Assembly: GCF_001552595.1 (NCBI RefSeq)
Contig: NZ_BCRM01000001.1
Span: 558,001 to 622,000 of the forward strand
DNA: 64,000 nucleotides
DNA from: Rhodococcus erythropolis NBRC 15567
GTDB lineage: Bacteria > Actinomycetota > Actinomycetes > Mycobacteriales > Mycobacteriaceae
Reading direction: 5' to 3'
In this document: piece by piece, positions 42,864 to 50,678 of the stretch
Layout: every line of letters begins with the position of its first letter
How positions within the stretch are numbered: the first letter of the stretch is position 1
Notes under the pieces: generated by a model
The model's database searches: none
Told to the model about the DNA's origin: nothing
What the model saw: the letters and a program-made list of their open reading frames with translations, nothing else
Made by a program: the position numbers and the translations under genes

Positions 42864-44459
42864 GTGTCACTGAATTTGGCAGATCTGTACGAGGGCATTT
42901 CGGATCTGATTCCGGACCGCACGGCGCTCGTGTGCGATGGCCGTCGTCGCACCTACGTCGAACTGGACGAGGGATCGAACCGCATTGCCAGCCACTTGGC
43001 GAGTGTCGGTGTCGGGCCGGGCGATCACGTCGCTCTGCACATGCGCAACAGCGTCGAGTTCGTCGAGAGTTTGCTCGGCTGCCTCAAGATTCGTGCGGTC
43101 CCGATCAACGTCAACTATCGCTACGTCGACGCCGAACTGACCTACCTGTACAACGATTCGCAGTCGGTGGCACTGATCGTGGACGAGGAGTTCGTTTCCG
43201 TCGTGGAGACGGTTCTCCCGGCCGCGCCCGGCATCAAGCACGTCGTTGTCGTCGGCGAGTCAGCCGTCCGCGATATCGAAGGCGTCGACGTCGTTCGATT
43301 TGCCGACGCCGCCGCGGAGCAGCCCGCCACTCGTGACTTCGCGCCCCGCAGCAACGACGACCTCTTTGTCATTTACACCGGCGGCACGACGGGTATGCCC
43401 AAGGGTGTCATGTGGCGTCATGAAGACTTCTACTTCGCGGCGCTCACCGGCGGAAATCCGTTCGGTCCGCCGCACACGACCGCACAGGCTCTGTTCGCCG
43501 CGGTGCCGAACGTTCCCGCGATGAACATGCTCAGTACCGCACCCCTGATGCACGGTGCGGCGTCGTACTCGCTGTTCACCGGATTCTTCATGGGCGCCAA
43601 CGCAATTCTCATGGCGCGGTTCGACGCGAAGACGACCCTGCAGCTCGCCGGGAGTGAGAAGGCCGTCTCCATCACCGTCGTCGGAGACGCGATGGCCCGT
43701 CCGCTCGCAGACGAATTGGCAGCAAACGCAGCAGATTACGACCTCAGTACGGTCGGCATGGTCTCGTCCGGCGGGGCCTTGTTCTCGCTCTCACTGCGGG
43801 AGCAGCTCAAGTCGATACTTCCGAACCTGGTGATCCGCGACGGATTCGGCTCCTCGGAGTCGGGCGTCGACGGCAATCTCGAAATCGGCGAAGACGGCCT
43901 GATGCGCATCGCCGCTCGCGACGAGACCCGCGTCGTGGACGAAAGGATGCGGCCGCTGGAGCCGGGATCGCCCGAGACCGGTTACATCGCTCGCAGTGGT
44001 CACGTGCCGGTCGGTTACTTCAACGATCCGGTCAAGACCGCGGCTACGTTCCCGGTGATCGACGGGGTGCGGATGTCGGTGCTCGGCGACGTCGGGCGCG
44101 TGGAAGCCGACGGCTCGATCGTCCTGCTGGGGCGTGGTTCTCAGTGCATCAACACCGGCGGGGAGAAGGTGTACCCCGAAGAGGTCGAGCAGGCACTCAA
44201 GAGTCACCCGGCGGTGCTCGACGCTCTGGTCGCGGGAATTCCGGATGCGAAGTTCGGTGAGCGCGTCGCTGCGGTCATCACGACCCGAGAAGGCTTCGAC
44301 GTCCCGGACGCTGCCGAGATCGGTGAGCATTGCGCGTCGCAGGTCGCTCGGTACAAAGTGCCGCGCACCGTCATGAACGTTCCGTCGATCAGGCGTTCTC
44401 CCAGCGGAAAGGCCGACTATCGCTGGGCCAAGGCCACTCTCGCCGAGCAAGTTTCCTAG
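42864..44459 (+). CDS. Acyl-CoA synthetase, FadD19-like
   Basis: This is a 531-residue ANL ligase: MSLNLADLYEGISDLIPDRTALVC at the N-terminus, LKIRAVPINVNYRYVDAELTYL, YTGGTTGMPKGVMW (171-184), GSQCINTGGEKVYPEEVEQA, and the catalytic Lys in RSPSGKADYRW. These segments follow the FadD17/FadD19 group, which activates steroid side-chain acids. The GTG at 42864 has AAGGAAGG 7 bp upstream; the open frame to 42702 lacks similarity. It is divergent from the ChsB1-like SDR and shares a KstR-like regulatory region with it. Confidence 0.9.
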   Translation: MSLNLADLYEGISDLIPDRTALVCDGRRRTYVELDEGSNRIASHLASVGVGPGDHVALHMRNSVEFVESLLGCLKIRAVPINVNYRYVDAELTYLYNDSQSVALIVDEEFVSVVETVLPAAPGIKHVVVVGESAVRDIEGVDVVRFADAAAEQPATRDFAPRSNDDLFVIYTGGTTGMPKGVMWRHEDFYFAALTGGNPFGPPHTTAQALFAAVPNVPAMNMLSTAPLMHGAASYSLFTGFFMGANAILMARFDAKTTLQLAGSEKAVSITVVGDAMARPLADELAANAADYDLSTVGMVSSGGALFSLSLREQLKSILPNLVIRDGFGSSESGVDGNLEIGEDGLMRIAARDETRVVDERMRPLEPGSPETGYIARSGHVPVGYFNDPVKTAATFPVIDGVRMSVLGDVGRVEADGSIVLLGRGSQCINTGGEKVYPEEVEQALKSHPAVLDALVAGIPDAKFGERVAAVITTREGFDVPDAAEIGEHCASQVARYKVPRTVMNVPSIRRSPSGKADYRWAKATLAEQVS

Positions 44460-44464
44460 TCCGG

Positions 44465-44511
44465 CCGGAGCCATCCAGCGCGTTTGTGAGGGACGCGTTG
44501 GGTGGCTCCGG
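44465..44511. terminator. Bidirectional terminator between ligase and metal transporter
   Basis: Arms at 44465-44483 and 44493-44511 pair over 19 positions with two G-U pairs (CCGGAGCCA...TGGCTCCGG at the base). The hairpin lies between the convergent ligase and NRAMP genes. Confidence 0.8.
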
Positions 44512-44515
44512 TGCT

Positions 44516-45763
44516 CTAGCCTGTCACCGTCAGAACCAGCAGAGCGACGTTGAGTGCAACGATCAAGCCGGCCGCAATCCATGCCGCGACGGTCGTGAAC
44601 GGGGCATTGCGCGCGTCGCCCATGAGTTCGGAGTCCGAGGTCATTCGCACCAGCGGGATGATCGCGAAGGGGATACACAGGCTCAAGACCACTTGGCTGA
44701 GCACGAGTGCCAGCGTCGGGTCGACGCCGAGTCCGAGCACGATCAGTGCCGGGATGAGAGTGACGATTCGGCGTGTGATCACCGGAATGCGAATGGCCAG
44801 AAGACCATGCATGATCTCGGCGCCGGCCGCGCACCCCACGGAGGTCGACGCGAGTCCGGAGGCGAGGAGTCCGATCGCAAACACCACGGCTACGCCCGGA
44901 CCGAGTGAATTCTCGATCGCGGCATGCGCGCCGTCGATGGTGTCGGTGCCGGGTACTCCGCGCAGCGCCGAAGCGGCCAGAAGCAGCATGCCGATGTTCA
45001 CGCCACCGGCAATGATCAACGCGACGACGACATCCCAACGGGTGACTTTGAGTAGTCGCTGCAACCGTGGCCCGGGTTTGATGTGGCCGTGGCGATCACG
45101 TGCCAATGCGGAGTGAAGGTAGATCGCGTGCGGCATGACCGTTGCTCCGAGCATGCTGGCGGCGAGCAGTACGGTCTCGGTTCCTTCGAAGCGGGGGACC
45201 AACCCGGCGACGGCTTCGCTGCCGGAGACGTCGGTGAAGGCGAGCCCGGTCAGGAAGCCGATGGTGATGATGGCCAGCAATCCCATGACCACGAACTCGA
45301 AAGTGCGCTGTCCGCGCCGACTTTGGATCGTCAGGATCACCATCGACACGCATCCGGTGATCAACCCGCCGAGGAAGAGCGGGATGTTGAACAGCAGGTT
45401 GAGTGCGATTGCGCCGCCGATGACTTCGGCGACGTCGGTTGCGATCGCCATCATCTCGGCCTGGAGCCAGAAGGCGCGGCGGTTGTTCTTACGCAGGCGC
45501 TGACCCAGCATTTCGGGCAAGGATCTGCCGGAGACCAGCCCGAGTTTCGCGGAGAGGTACTGCACCAGGACGGCCATTGCATTGGCGAGTACCAGTACCC
45601 AGATGAGGAGGTAGCCGTACTTCGCGCCGGCGGTCAGGTTGGCGGCGACGTTACCCGGATCGACGTACGCGATTGCCGCGACGAACGCCGGACCGAGCAG
45701 GGCGATGGATCTTCCCGTAGGTCGTCGGCGCGGAGTCGTCGGCTCTTGCGTACTGGTGCTCAT
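44516..45763 (-). CDS. mntH: NRAMP-family divalent metal transporter
   Basis: This is a 415-residue membrane protein with about 11 hydrophobic segments. The first metal-binding helix carries YVDPGNVAANLTAGAKYGY (the DPGN motif), and the sixth carries ATVMPHAIYLHSAL (MPH motif). These are diagnostic for Mn2+/Fe2+:H+ symporters. The ATG at 45763 has AGGAG 5 bp upstream, better than the ATG at 45778. A perfect 7-bp-arm palindrome lies about 55 bp upstream and is a candidate MntR/DtxR-type operator. It has no evident link to the surrounding catabolic genes. Confidence 0.93.
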   Translation of the reverse strand: MSTSTQEPTTPRRRPTGRSIALLGPAFVAAIAYVDPGNVAANLTAGAKYGYLLIWVLVLANAMAVLVQYLSAKLGLVSGRSLPEMLGQRLRKNNRRAFWLQAEMMAIATDVAEVIGGAIALNLLFNIPLFLGGLITGCVSMVILTIQSRRGQRTFEFVVMGLLAIITIGFLTGLAFTDVSGSEAVAGLVPRFEGTETVLLAASMLGATVMPHAIYLHSALARDRHGHIKPGPRLQRLLKVTRWDVVVALIIAGGVNIGMLLLAASALRGVPGTDTIDGAHAAIENSLGPGVAVVFAIGLLASGLASTSVGCAAGAEIMHGLLAIRIPVITRRIVTLIPALIVLGLGVDPTLALVLSQVVLSLCIPFAIIPLVRMTSDSELMGDARNAPFTTVAAWIAAGLIVALNVALLVLTVTG

Positions 45764-45817
45764 CGGTCTCCTGGTCACACGTGCTCGGACCTGTTGGTTC
45801 GAATATGTGAACTATAG

Positions 45818-45835
45818 AGTTCGGGGAGCCGAACT
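45818..45835. promoter_or_regulatory. Palindrome AGTTCGG-GGAG-CCGAACT upstream of mntH
   Basis: Perfect 7-bp arms flank a 4-bp centre, in the range of DtxR/MntR-family operators. It lies 55 bp before the mntH start, next to the AT-rich stretch at 45801-45817 that could hold the promoter. No metalloregulator is encoded in the window. Confidence 0.5.
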
Positions 45836-45843
45836 TTCAACAG

Positions 45844-45887
45844 CTGTGCGCGGTCAGCGACCCCAGAGGGTCCCTAACCGCGCACAG
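45844..45887. repeat. REP-like hairpin, copy B (divergent family member)
   Basis: CTGTGCGCGGT (45844-45854) pairs with ACCGCGCACAG (45877-45887), and inner bases continue the stem with mismatches to a CAGA loop. The outer TGTGCGC/GCGCACAGGGG is shared with copies A and C. It lies just after the stop of the SnoaL gene, so it may double as its terminator. Confidence 0.65.
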
Positions 45888-45890
45888 GGG

Positions 45891-46382
45891 TTAGGCAGTC
45901 ACCCCGGCGGCCAGGAGAGCGCGGGCCTCGGGTCGGCCGTCGAGGAGCGCGTTGGTACGCAGTTCGACCTTCCACTCGCCGTCGGTCTTGATCAGTTCCC
46001 AACGGTTCGCGGTGATACGGAGGACCTTGAACCCCGTCGGGTTCTCGGGGTCCTTGATGACCAACTGCGAATGGCAGGTCGCGACGGCCTTGTTGCCGTC
46101 GATGCGGATGTGCGCGGGCGTCATTATGTGAGCCGCGCCGTTCATGATCCAGTTCTGGTGAGAGGCGCTGTGAACCATCGCACGCAGTTCGCCGCGGCCG
46201 TGCATCGCGCCGGTGTCGACGTCGTAGACACCGTCCTCGAGCCACAGGTTCGCGACCTCGTCGGCTGATCCACTGTCGACGGCAGGGCTGTACGTGGTCA
46301 GCAGTTCGGTGATCGCGAGCTTGTCCTCGAGCAATTCCACTCGGGCGAGCAGAGATTCGATCAGGGCGGTCGAGTCGGTCAT
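45891..46382 (-). CDS. SnoaL-like (NTF2-fold) protein, possible dehydratase
   Basis: This is a 163-residue SnoaL_4-type protein. It opens with LLARVELLEDKLAITELLTTYSPAVDSG, has NGAAHIMTPAHIRI in the middle, and ends in NRWELIKTDGEWKVELRTNALLDG. The Asp, His and Arg positions parallel those of the BaiE-like protein at 39205, though similarity is lower. AAAGGAC precedes the ATG at 46382. It lies 32 bp after the luciferase-like gene and is probably co-transcribed with it. A dehydratase or isomerase on a ring substrate is possible; function is not settled. Confidence 0.85.
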   Translation of the reverse strand: MTDSTALIESLLARVELLEDKLAITELLTTYSPAVDSGSADEVANLWLEDGVYDVDTGAMHGRGELRAMVHSASHQNWIMNGAAHIMTPAHIRIDGNKAVATCHSQLVIKDPENPTGFKVLRITANRWELIKTDGEWKVELRTNALLDGRPEARALLAAGVTA

Positions 46383-46414
46383 CGGTACGTCCTTTGCATT
46401 GGATTGTCGGCAAA

Positions 46415-47290
46415 TCAGGAAGTGGTGAAAGAAGAGCCCTCGGCGAGGGCGATTCGGTGAAGTTCTTCGAGTTGTTCGCAGTAGTGCTCGACGCTTCGAG
46501 CGCCGACCGAGCAACTGGCTATGGTCGCCCCGGCGTCACGGACGCGTGTCAAGGCGCGAAGGGCGGATTCGCGATTGCCGAGGGGGTCGAGCGGAGCACC
46601 GGCGGGAAGCACTACGTCGAATCCGTCGGGGAGCGTCGTGGCGTCGAGCATTTCCTTCAGTTCGGAGAATCGCAGCCCGAACGGCACCCACCCGTCGCCG
46701 TGTGTGGTGGCCCGGCGCAACGATCTCTTGGTCCGGCCGCCGATCCAGAGGGGCACACGTTTCTGGACGGCATGGGGTTCGACGACAAATCCGGAGTAGT
46801 CGTAGAACTCGCCGTGATACTCCGGAGTCGGAGTCGACAGTGATGCTCGAAGTGCTGCCAGAGCGTCGTCGGCACGTGCTCCTCGGTCGACGAACGGAGC
46901 ATTTATGAGATCGAATTCTTGTTTCAGGGTCCCCACTCCGAGACCGAGTATCAGACGTCCGTTGCTGACGCGATCAAGCGTTCCGTAGCGCTTGGCGATC
47001 TCGAGGGGGTGGTGATAACCCAGTACCAGCACCTGCGTCGCCAGGAGGATCCGCGACGTGCGTGCGGCCAGGTAACCCAGCGTGGCGAGCGGATCCCAAT
47101 AGGTTCCGCCGCGTTCGGTGGCAATTTCTTCGGGAACCGCCACGTGTTCACTGCAGGTCAGATGATGGAAACCGAGTCGATCCGCCGTGGCAGCCACTGT
47201 GGCGATCTCGCCGATGTCAGCACTCGCCTCCCACTCCGAACGCGTGCTCGGGTGCTGAATCAGGACCGGCGTGACGATTCCCAGGTGCAT
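46415..47290 (-). CDS. Luciferase-like (LLM, probably F420-dependent) oxidoreductase
   Basis: This is a 291-residue TIM-barrel protein of the LLM class: MHLGIVTPVLIQHPSTRSEWE, GFHHLTCSEHVAVPEE, LATQVLVLGYHHPLEIAKRYGTLD, LILGLGVGTLKQEFDLI, and VPLWIGGRTKRSLRRA. These segments match actinobacterial F420-dependent members (TIGR03619-like). The ATG at 47290 is taken because the family starts there, although its ribosome-binding site is weak. The much longer open frame upstream is an artefact of codon bias. It is divergent from the IclR gene and probably co-transcribed with the SnoaL gene. Confidence 0.9.
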   Translation of the reverse strand: MHLGIVTPVLIQHPSTRSEWEASADIGEIATVAATADRLGFHHLTCSEHVAVPEEIATERGGTYWDPLATLGYLAARTSRILLATQVLVLGYHHPLEIAKRYGTLDRVSNGRLILGLGVGTLKQEFDLINAPFVDRGARADDALAALRASLSTPTPEYHGEFYDYSGFVVEPHAVQKRVPLWIGGRTKRSLRRATTHGDGWVPFGLRFSELKEMLDATTLPDGFDVVLPAGAPLDPLGNRESALRALTRVRDAGATIASCSVGARSVEHYCEQLEELHRIALAEGSSFTTS

Positions 47291-47397
47291 CGGGCGTTTA
47301 TAGCGCTCCCACCGACGCGGCGGCGGGTGAATTACCGCTGATCGGGATCGAAACGACCGATTCACTTTCCAGAAACTGTGACCTGGGTTATAGTCGG

Positions 47398-47416
47398 TAG
47401 AATCAATTCCAGTTTT
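47398..47416 (+). promoter_or_regulatory. Third copy of the KstR-like 19-bp motif, before the IclR gene
   Basis: TAGAATCAATTCCAGTTTT matches the copy at 42605-42623 at 15 of 19 positions and the copy at 42534-42552 at 15 of 19. It ends just before the GGGAGG ribosome-binding site of the IclR gene and lies 108 bp before the divergent luciferase-like gene. Confidence 0.5.
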
Positions 47417-47428
47417 CGGGAGGCGTCC

Positions 47429-48337
47429 ATGACCATCGTTGACATGAACGACACACTGTCCACCGTCCAGAACGCCGCCGGGCAACCCAAGAAGGATCTG
47501 CCGCCGTCGATGGTCGAGCGGATGACATTGATTCTCGACGCCTTCGACGGCCGCGCCGCGCGGCTGACGCTGGAAGAAGTCGCGTGCCGCACTCAGTTGC
47601 CGCGGTCCACCGTCCACCGCATTCTCGATCAGCTCGTCAAGCTGGACTGGGTCGATCACGCATCGTTCGGCTACTGCCTCGGGCGCCGCGCGCTCGGCCT
47701 CGGTGGTGGCGACGGCGGCCACAGCCAGATCCGCGAAGCCGCAGCACCGCTTCTGCACGAACTGCACCTGCAGACCGGCATGGTCGTTCACCTGTCGGTG
47801 CTCGACGGACGCGAGAGCGTCTACCTCGACAAGGTCGGCGGACGATTCGCCGCGGCGCTGCCGTCCCGCGTCGGCGGCAGAGTGCTCGCTCATTCGACGG
47901 CCGGCGGCAAGGCGATGCTGGCATGGATCGACCCCGAGCGCGTCGACGCTCTGTTCGGGTCGGCACTTCCCCGCTGCACCGAGAACACCATCACCGACGT
48001 CGCCGTGCTCCATCAGGAACTGAACCGCATCCGTCAGCGTCGGGGACTGGCTTTCGAACGCGGGGAGTCGGCGCGTGGAGTCGCATGTGTGGCTTCGGCA
48101 ATTCGCGGACACGAGGGTCCCGTCGGCAGCATCGCGTTGTGTGGTGACATGCGGACCGCTCAGCTCGAGCGAGTTGCTCCGCTGGTCGTCGACGCGGCTC
48201 GCGAGGTCTCGCGGACGTTGTACCCCGAACTGGGTGCTCCTCGACGCGGCCGCAAGACGCCTCCCGTTCCGACCAATACGTTCTCGGCGGAGACGATGGA
48301 TCGCCTGCTGGCAGCGTCGTCCGACCACTGGATCTGA
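47429..48337 (+). CDS. IclR-family transcriptional regulator
   Basis: This is a 302-residue protein. The N-terminal winged HTH (about 30-90) has MVERMTLILDAFDG and LEEVACRTQLPRSTVHRILDQL. The IclR effector domain follows: VVHLSVLDGRESVYLDKVGG, AHSTAGGKAMLAW, ESARGVACVASAIRG. GGGAGG at 47418-47423 sets the ATG at 47429. It is followed by the HsaD/HsaA/HsaC-like genes on the same strand and is divergent from the luciferase-like/SnoaL pair. It likely controls one or both in response to a ring-cleavage intermediate. Confidence 0.92.
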   Translation: MTIVDMNDTLSTVQNAAGQPKKDLPPSMVERMTLILDAFDGRAARLTLEEVACRTQLPRSTVHRILDQLVKLDWVDHASFGYCLGRRALGLGGGDGGHSQIREAAAPLLHELHLQTGMVVHLSVLDGRESVYLDKVGGRFAAALPSRVGGRVLAHSTAGGKAMLAWIDPERVDALFGSALPRCTENTITDVAVLHQELNRIRQRRGLAFERGESARGVACVASAIRGHEGPVGSIALCGDMRTAQLERVAPLVVDAAREVSRTLYPELGAPRRGRKTPPVPTNTFSAETMDRLLAASSDHWI

Positions 48338-48413
48338 CGTATTTTGATCGACTTGTCTCGCTGATCGGGACGAGTCATAGCAGCTCAGCGGTACTGATGG
48401 CACCGTTCGGACC

Positions 48414-49283
48414 ATGACGACTGAACTGAGCTACGAGGGAACCCTGAAGGAACTGCAGACCGATCTCGGTGTGCTCCGGTACCACGAAGCCGGCGACGGC
48501 CCGCCGCTCCTGCTGCTGCACGGTTCGGGCCCCGGTGTCACGGGTTGGCGTAATTACCGCGGCGTTCTCGCGGACTTCGCGGAGCACTTCCACTGCTACG
48601 TTCTCGAGTTCCCCGGATTCGGCGTCAGCGATCCCGGCCCCGACCACCCGATGATGATGGCGCAGGCATCGGTGGGGATGTTCCTCGACGGCCTCGGCCT
48701 CGGACCTGTCCACATGATCGGCAACTCCATGGGCGGCATCGTCGCCACCAAGGTCGCGATCGACGAACCGCACCGGGTGAGCAAGCTCGTCACCATCGGC
48801 GGCATGGGAAAGAACACCTTCTCGCCGGGCCCCGGTGAAGGCATCAAACTCCTCATGGAGTTCACCGACAACCCCACTCGCGAAGCTCTCGTCCGCTGGT
48901 TGCATTCGATGGTCTTCGACCGCGCCGTCGTCACCGAGCAGCTCATCGAAGAGCGTTGGGCCCTGGCCACCGAGCCGACGACGCTCGAGATCGCCCGACG
49001 GATGTACAGCAGCAAGGCCATGGCCGCCATGGGCGCGGCTGCCGCTGCGTCGACCGCCGTGCCGTACTGGGCGCAGCTGAACAAGATCAAGGCGCCGACG
49101 CTGTTGACCTGGGGACGCGACGACCGCGTCAGCCCCGTGGACATGGCGATACTGCCGATGCGCGACATCCCCAACGGCGAAGTTCACATCTTCCCCAACT
49201 GCGGACACTGGACGATGATCGAAGCCCGTGACGCCTGGGTCGCGTCCGTTCTGGCATTCCTGACGCGTCCAGAAGGCAAGTAA
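48414..49283 (+). CDS. Meta-cleavage product hydrolase (HsaD/BphD-like)
   Basis: This is a 289-residue alpha/beta hydrolase. HGSGPGVTGW (36-45) forms the oxyanion region, the nucleophile is S105 in IGNSMGG, the acid is about D237 in WGRDDRVSP, and the base is H265 in CGHWTMIE. This triad and the GSGPG motif define C-C hydrolases that cleave the product of extradiol ring opening. It is 76 bp after the IclR gene and precedes the monooxygenase and dioxygenase genes, so the trio forms hydroxylation, ring cleavage and C-C hydrolysis. HsaD of steroid ring degradation is the closest model, but biphenyl- or phenol-type substrates are possible. Confidence 0.92.
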   Translation: MTTELSYEGTLKELQTDLGVLRYHEAGDGPPLLLLHGSGPGVTGWRNYRGVLADFAEHFHCYVLEFPGFGVSDPGPDHPMMMAQASVGMFLDGLGLGPVHMIGNSMGGIVATKVAIDEPHRVSKLVTIGGMGKNTFSPGPGEGIKLLMEFTDNPTREALVRWLHSMVFDRAVVTEQLIEERWALATEPTTLEIARRMYSSKAMAAMGAAAAASTAVPYWAQLNKIKAPTLLTWGRDDRVSPVDMAILPMRDIPNGEVHIFPNCGHWTMIEARDAWVASVLAFLTRPEGK

Positions 49284-49337
49284 GGGGCTTCGCCCCCGTG
49301 CGCCTTTTTGGTAGCTCCCACTACCAAAAAGGCGCAC
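49284..49337. repeat. REP-like hairpin, copy C
   Basis: A GGGGC-TTC-GCCCC mini-hairpin (49284-49295) is followed by a 17-bp perfect stem, GTGCGCCTTTTTGGTAG (49298-49314) with its complement (49321-49337). Order and sequence match copy A at 37985-38032. It lies in the 181-bp gap between the hydrolase and monooxygenase genes, where it may attenuate transcription. Confidence 0.75.
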
Positions 49338-49464
49338 AGGGGGTGCTCCCACTCACCGGGAAGCGTTTCTGCACTTCGGCGGGCTACCTGCCACCGTTTC
49401 ACCAACAGATTTTCATTCTGCCCAGGCACTCGCCGGGTAGCGAAACCAGAAAGCCGGAAAAATC

Positions 49465-50643
49465 ATGGGTCAGGTTCTGGACAACATCTCACAGTTCGCC
49501 GACGAGATCCGCGCCGACGGAGTCGAGGGCGACAAGCTGATGCGCTTGACGGACGGCAGCGCGAAGCGCCTGCGCGACTCCGGCGTCATCCGGATGTTCC
49601 AGCCGAAGGAATTCGGAGGCATCGAGGCACATCCGCGTGAATTCGCCGAGACGGCAATGGCTATCGGCGCGATGGACGGTGCCACGGGCTGGGTCAGCGG
49701 CATCGTCGGTGTTCATCCGTGGGAGCTTGCGTTCTTCGACCGCAAGGCTCAGGAAGAGGTGTGGGGAACCGATCCCGATACGTGGATGGCGTCACCGTAT
49801 GCGCCGATGGGCGTGGCGAGGCCGGTCGAGGGTGGCTACATCCTCAACGGGCGCTGGTCGTTCTCCTCCGGTACCGATCACTGTGACTGGATCATGATCG
49901 GCGCGATGGTCGGTGACGAGTCCGGTAAGCCGTTGATGCCGCCGAAGCACCTGCACGTACTGCTGCCGCGCTCCGATTACGACATCGACCAGGACAGCTG
50001 GAATGTCGTGGGGCTGCGCGGTACGGGGTCGAAGGATCTGATCGTCAAGGACGCGTTCCTGCCCACCTACCGCACGATCGACGCCGGAAAGGTGTACGAC
50101 GGGACGGCGTGGAAGGAAGCGGGCCGTACGGAGACGTTGTACAAGTTCCCGTTCTCCTGCATTTTCCCGTTGGGGATCACTTCGTCGTTGATCGGTATCG
50201 CGGAGGGTGCGTTGGCGTGCAACATGGCGGCGCAGCGTGAGCGTGTGACGGTCAGTGGTGTTCCGATCAAGGAAGATCCGTACGTGTTGTTCGCGATCGG
50301 TGAGGCTGCGGCCGAGATCGCTGCTTCTCGGGCTGCGATCTTGGAGACGGTGGATCGTTTCTGGGACATGACCGAGAAGGGGCAGGAAGTTTCGTTCGAG
50401 CTTCGTGCGATCGGTCGGCGTACGCAGACTGCTGCGGCGTGGCGGGCGGTGCGGGCGGTGGACGAGATCTTTGCTCGTTCCGGTGGTGGCGCGTTGCAGT
50501 TGAACACGCCGATGCAGCGGTTCTGGCGTGACGCGCATGCCGGTCTCGCGCACGCGATCCACGTACCCGGTTCCATCTTCCACGCGTCGACGCTCTCGCA
50601 GATCGGTGGCGAACCGCAGGGCATCCACCGCTCGATGATCTAG
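49465..50643 (+). CDS. Flavin-dependent monooxygenase, oxygenase component (HsaA-like, acyl-CoA dehydrogenase fold)
   Basis: This is a 392-residue group D flavin monooxygenase. It has FQPKEFGGIEAHPREFAE, IGAMDGATGWVSGIVGVH, and GGYILNGRWSFSSGTDHCDW, the segment seen in HsaA and HpaB-type two-component hydroxylases, with VVGLRGTGSKDLIV after it. It should ortho-hydroxylate a phenol using reduced flavin supplied by a separate reductase. No reductase gene of the HsaB type is found in the window, so the partner must be elsewhere. It is followed by the extradiol dioxygenase after 35 bp. Confidence 0.92.
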   Translation: MGQVLDNISQFADEIRADGVEGDKLMRLTDGSAKRLRDSGVIRMFQPKEFGGIEAHPREFAETAMAIGAMDGATGWVSGIVGVHPWELAFFDRKAQEEVWGTDPDTWMASPYAPMGVARPVEGGYILNGRWSFSSGTDHCDWIMIGAMVGDESGKPLMPPKHLHVLLPRSDYDIDQDSWNVVGLRGTGSKDLIVKDAFLPTYRTIDAGKVYDGTAWKEAGRTETLYKFPFSCIFPLGITSSLIGIAEGALACNMAAQRERVTVSGVPIKEDPYVLFAIGEAAAEIAASRAAILETVDRFWDMTEKGQEVSFELRAIGRRTQTAAAWRAVRAVDEIFARSGGGALQLNTPMQRFWRDAHAGLAHAIHVPGSIFHASTLSQIGGEPQGIHRSMI

Positions 50644-50678
50644 TCCCACAATCACTCTCGAAGCAAGGACGGTTAGGC

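Noticed and set aside
46415-48415. A 666-codon leftward frame spanning the luciferase-like gene and the IclR gene
   Set aside because: Only the last 291 codons encode a recognisable protein; the rest is antisense to the IclR gene and shows no domain.
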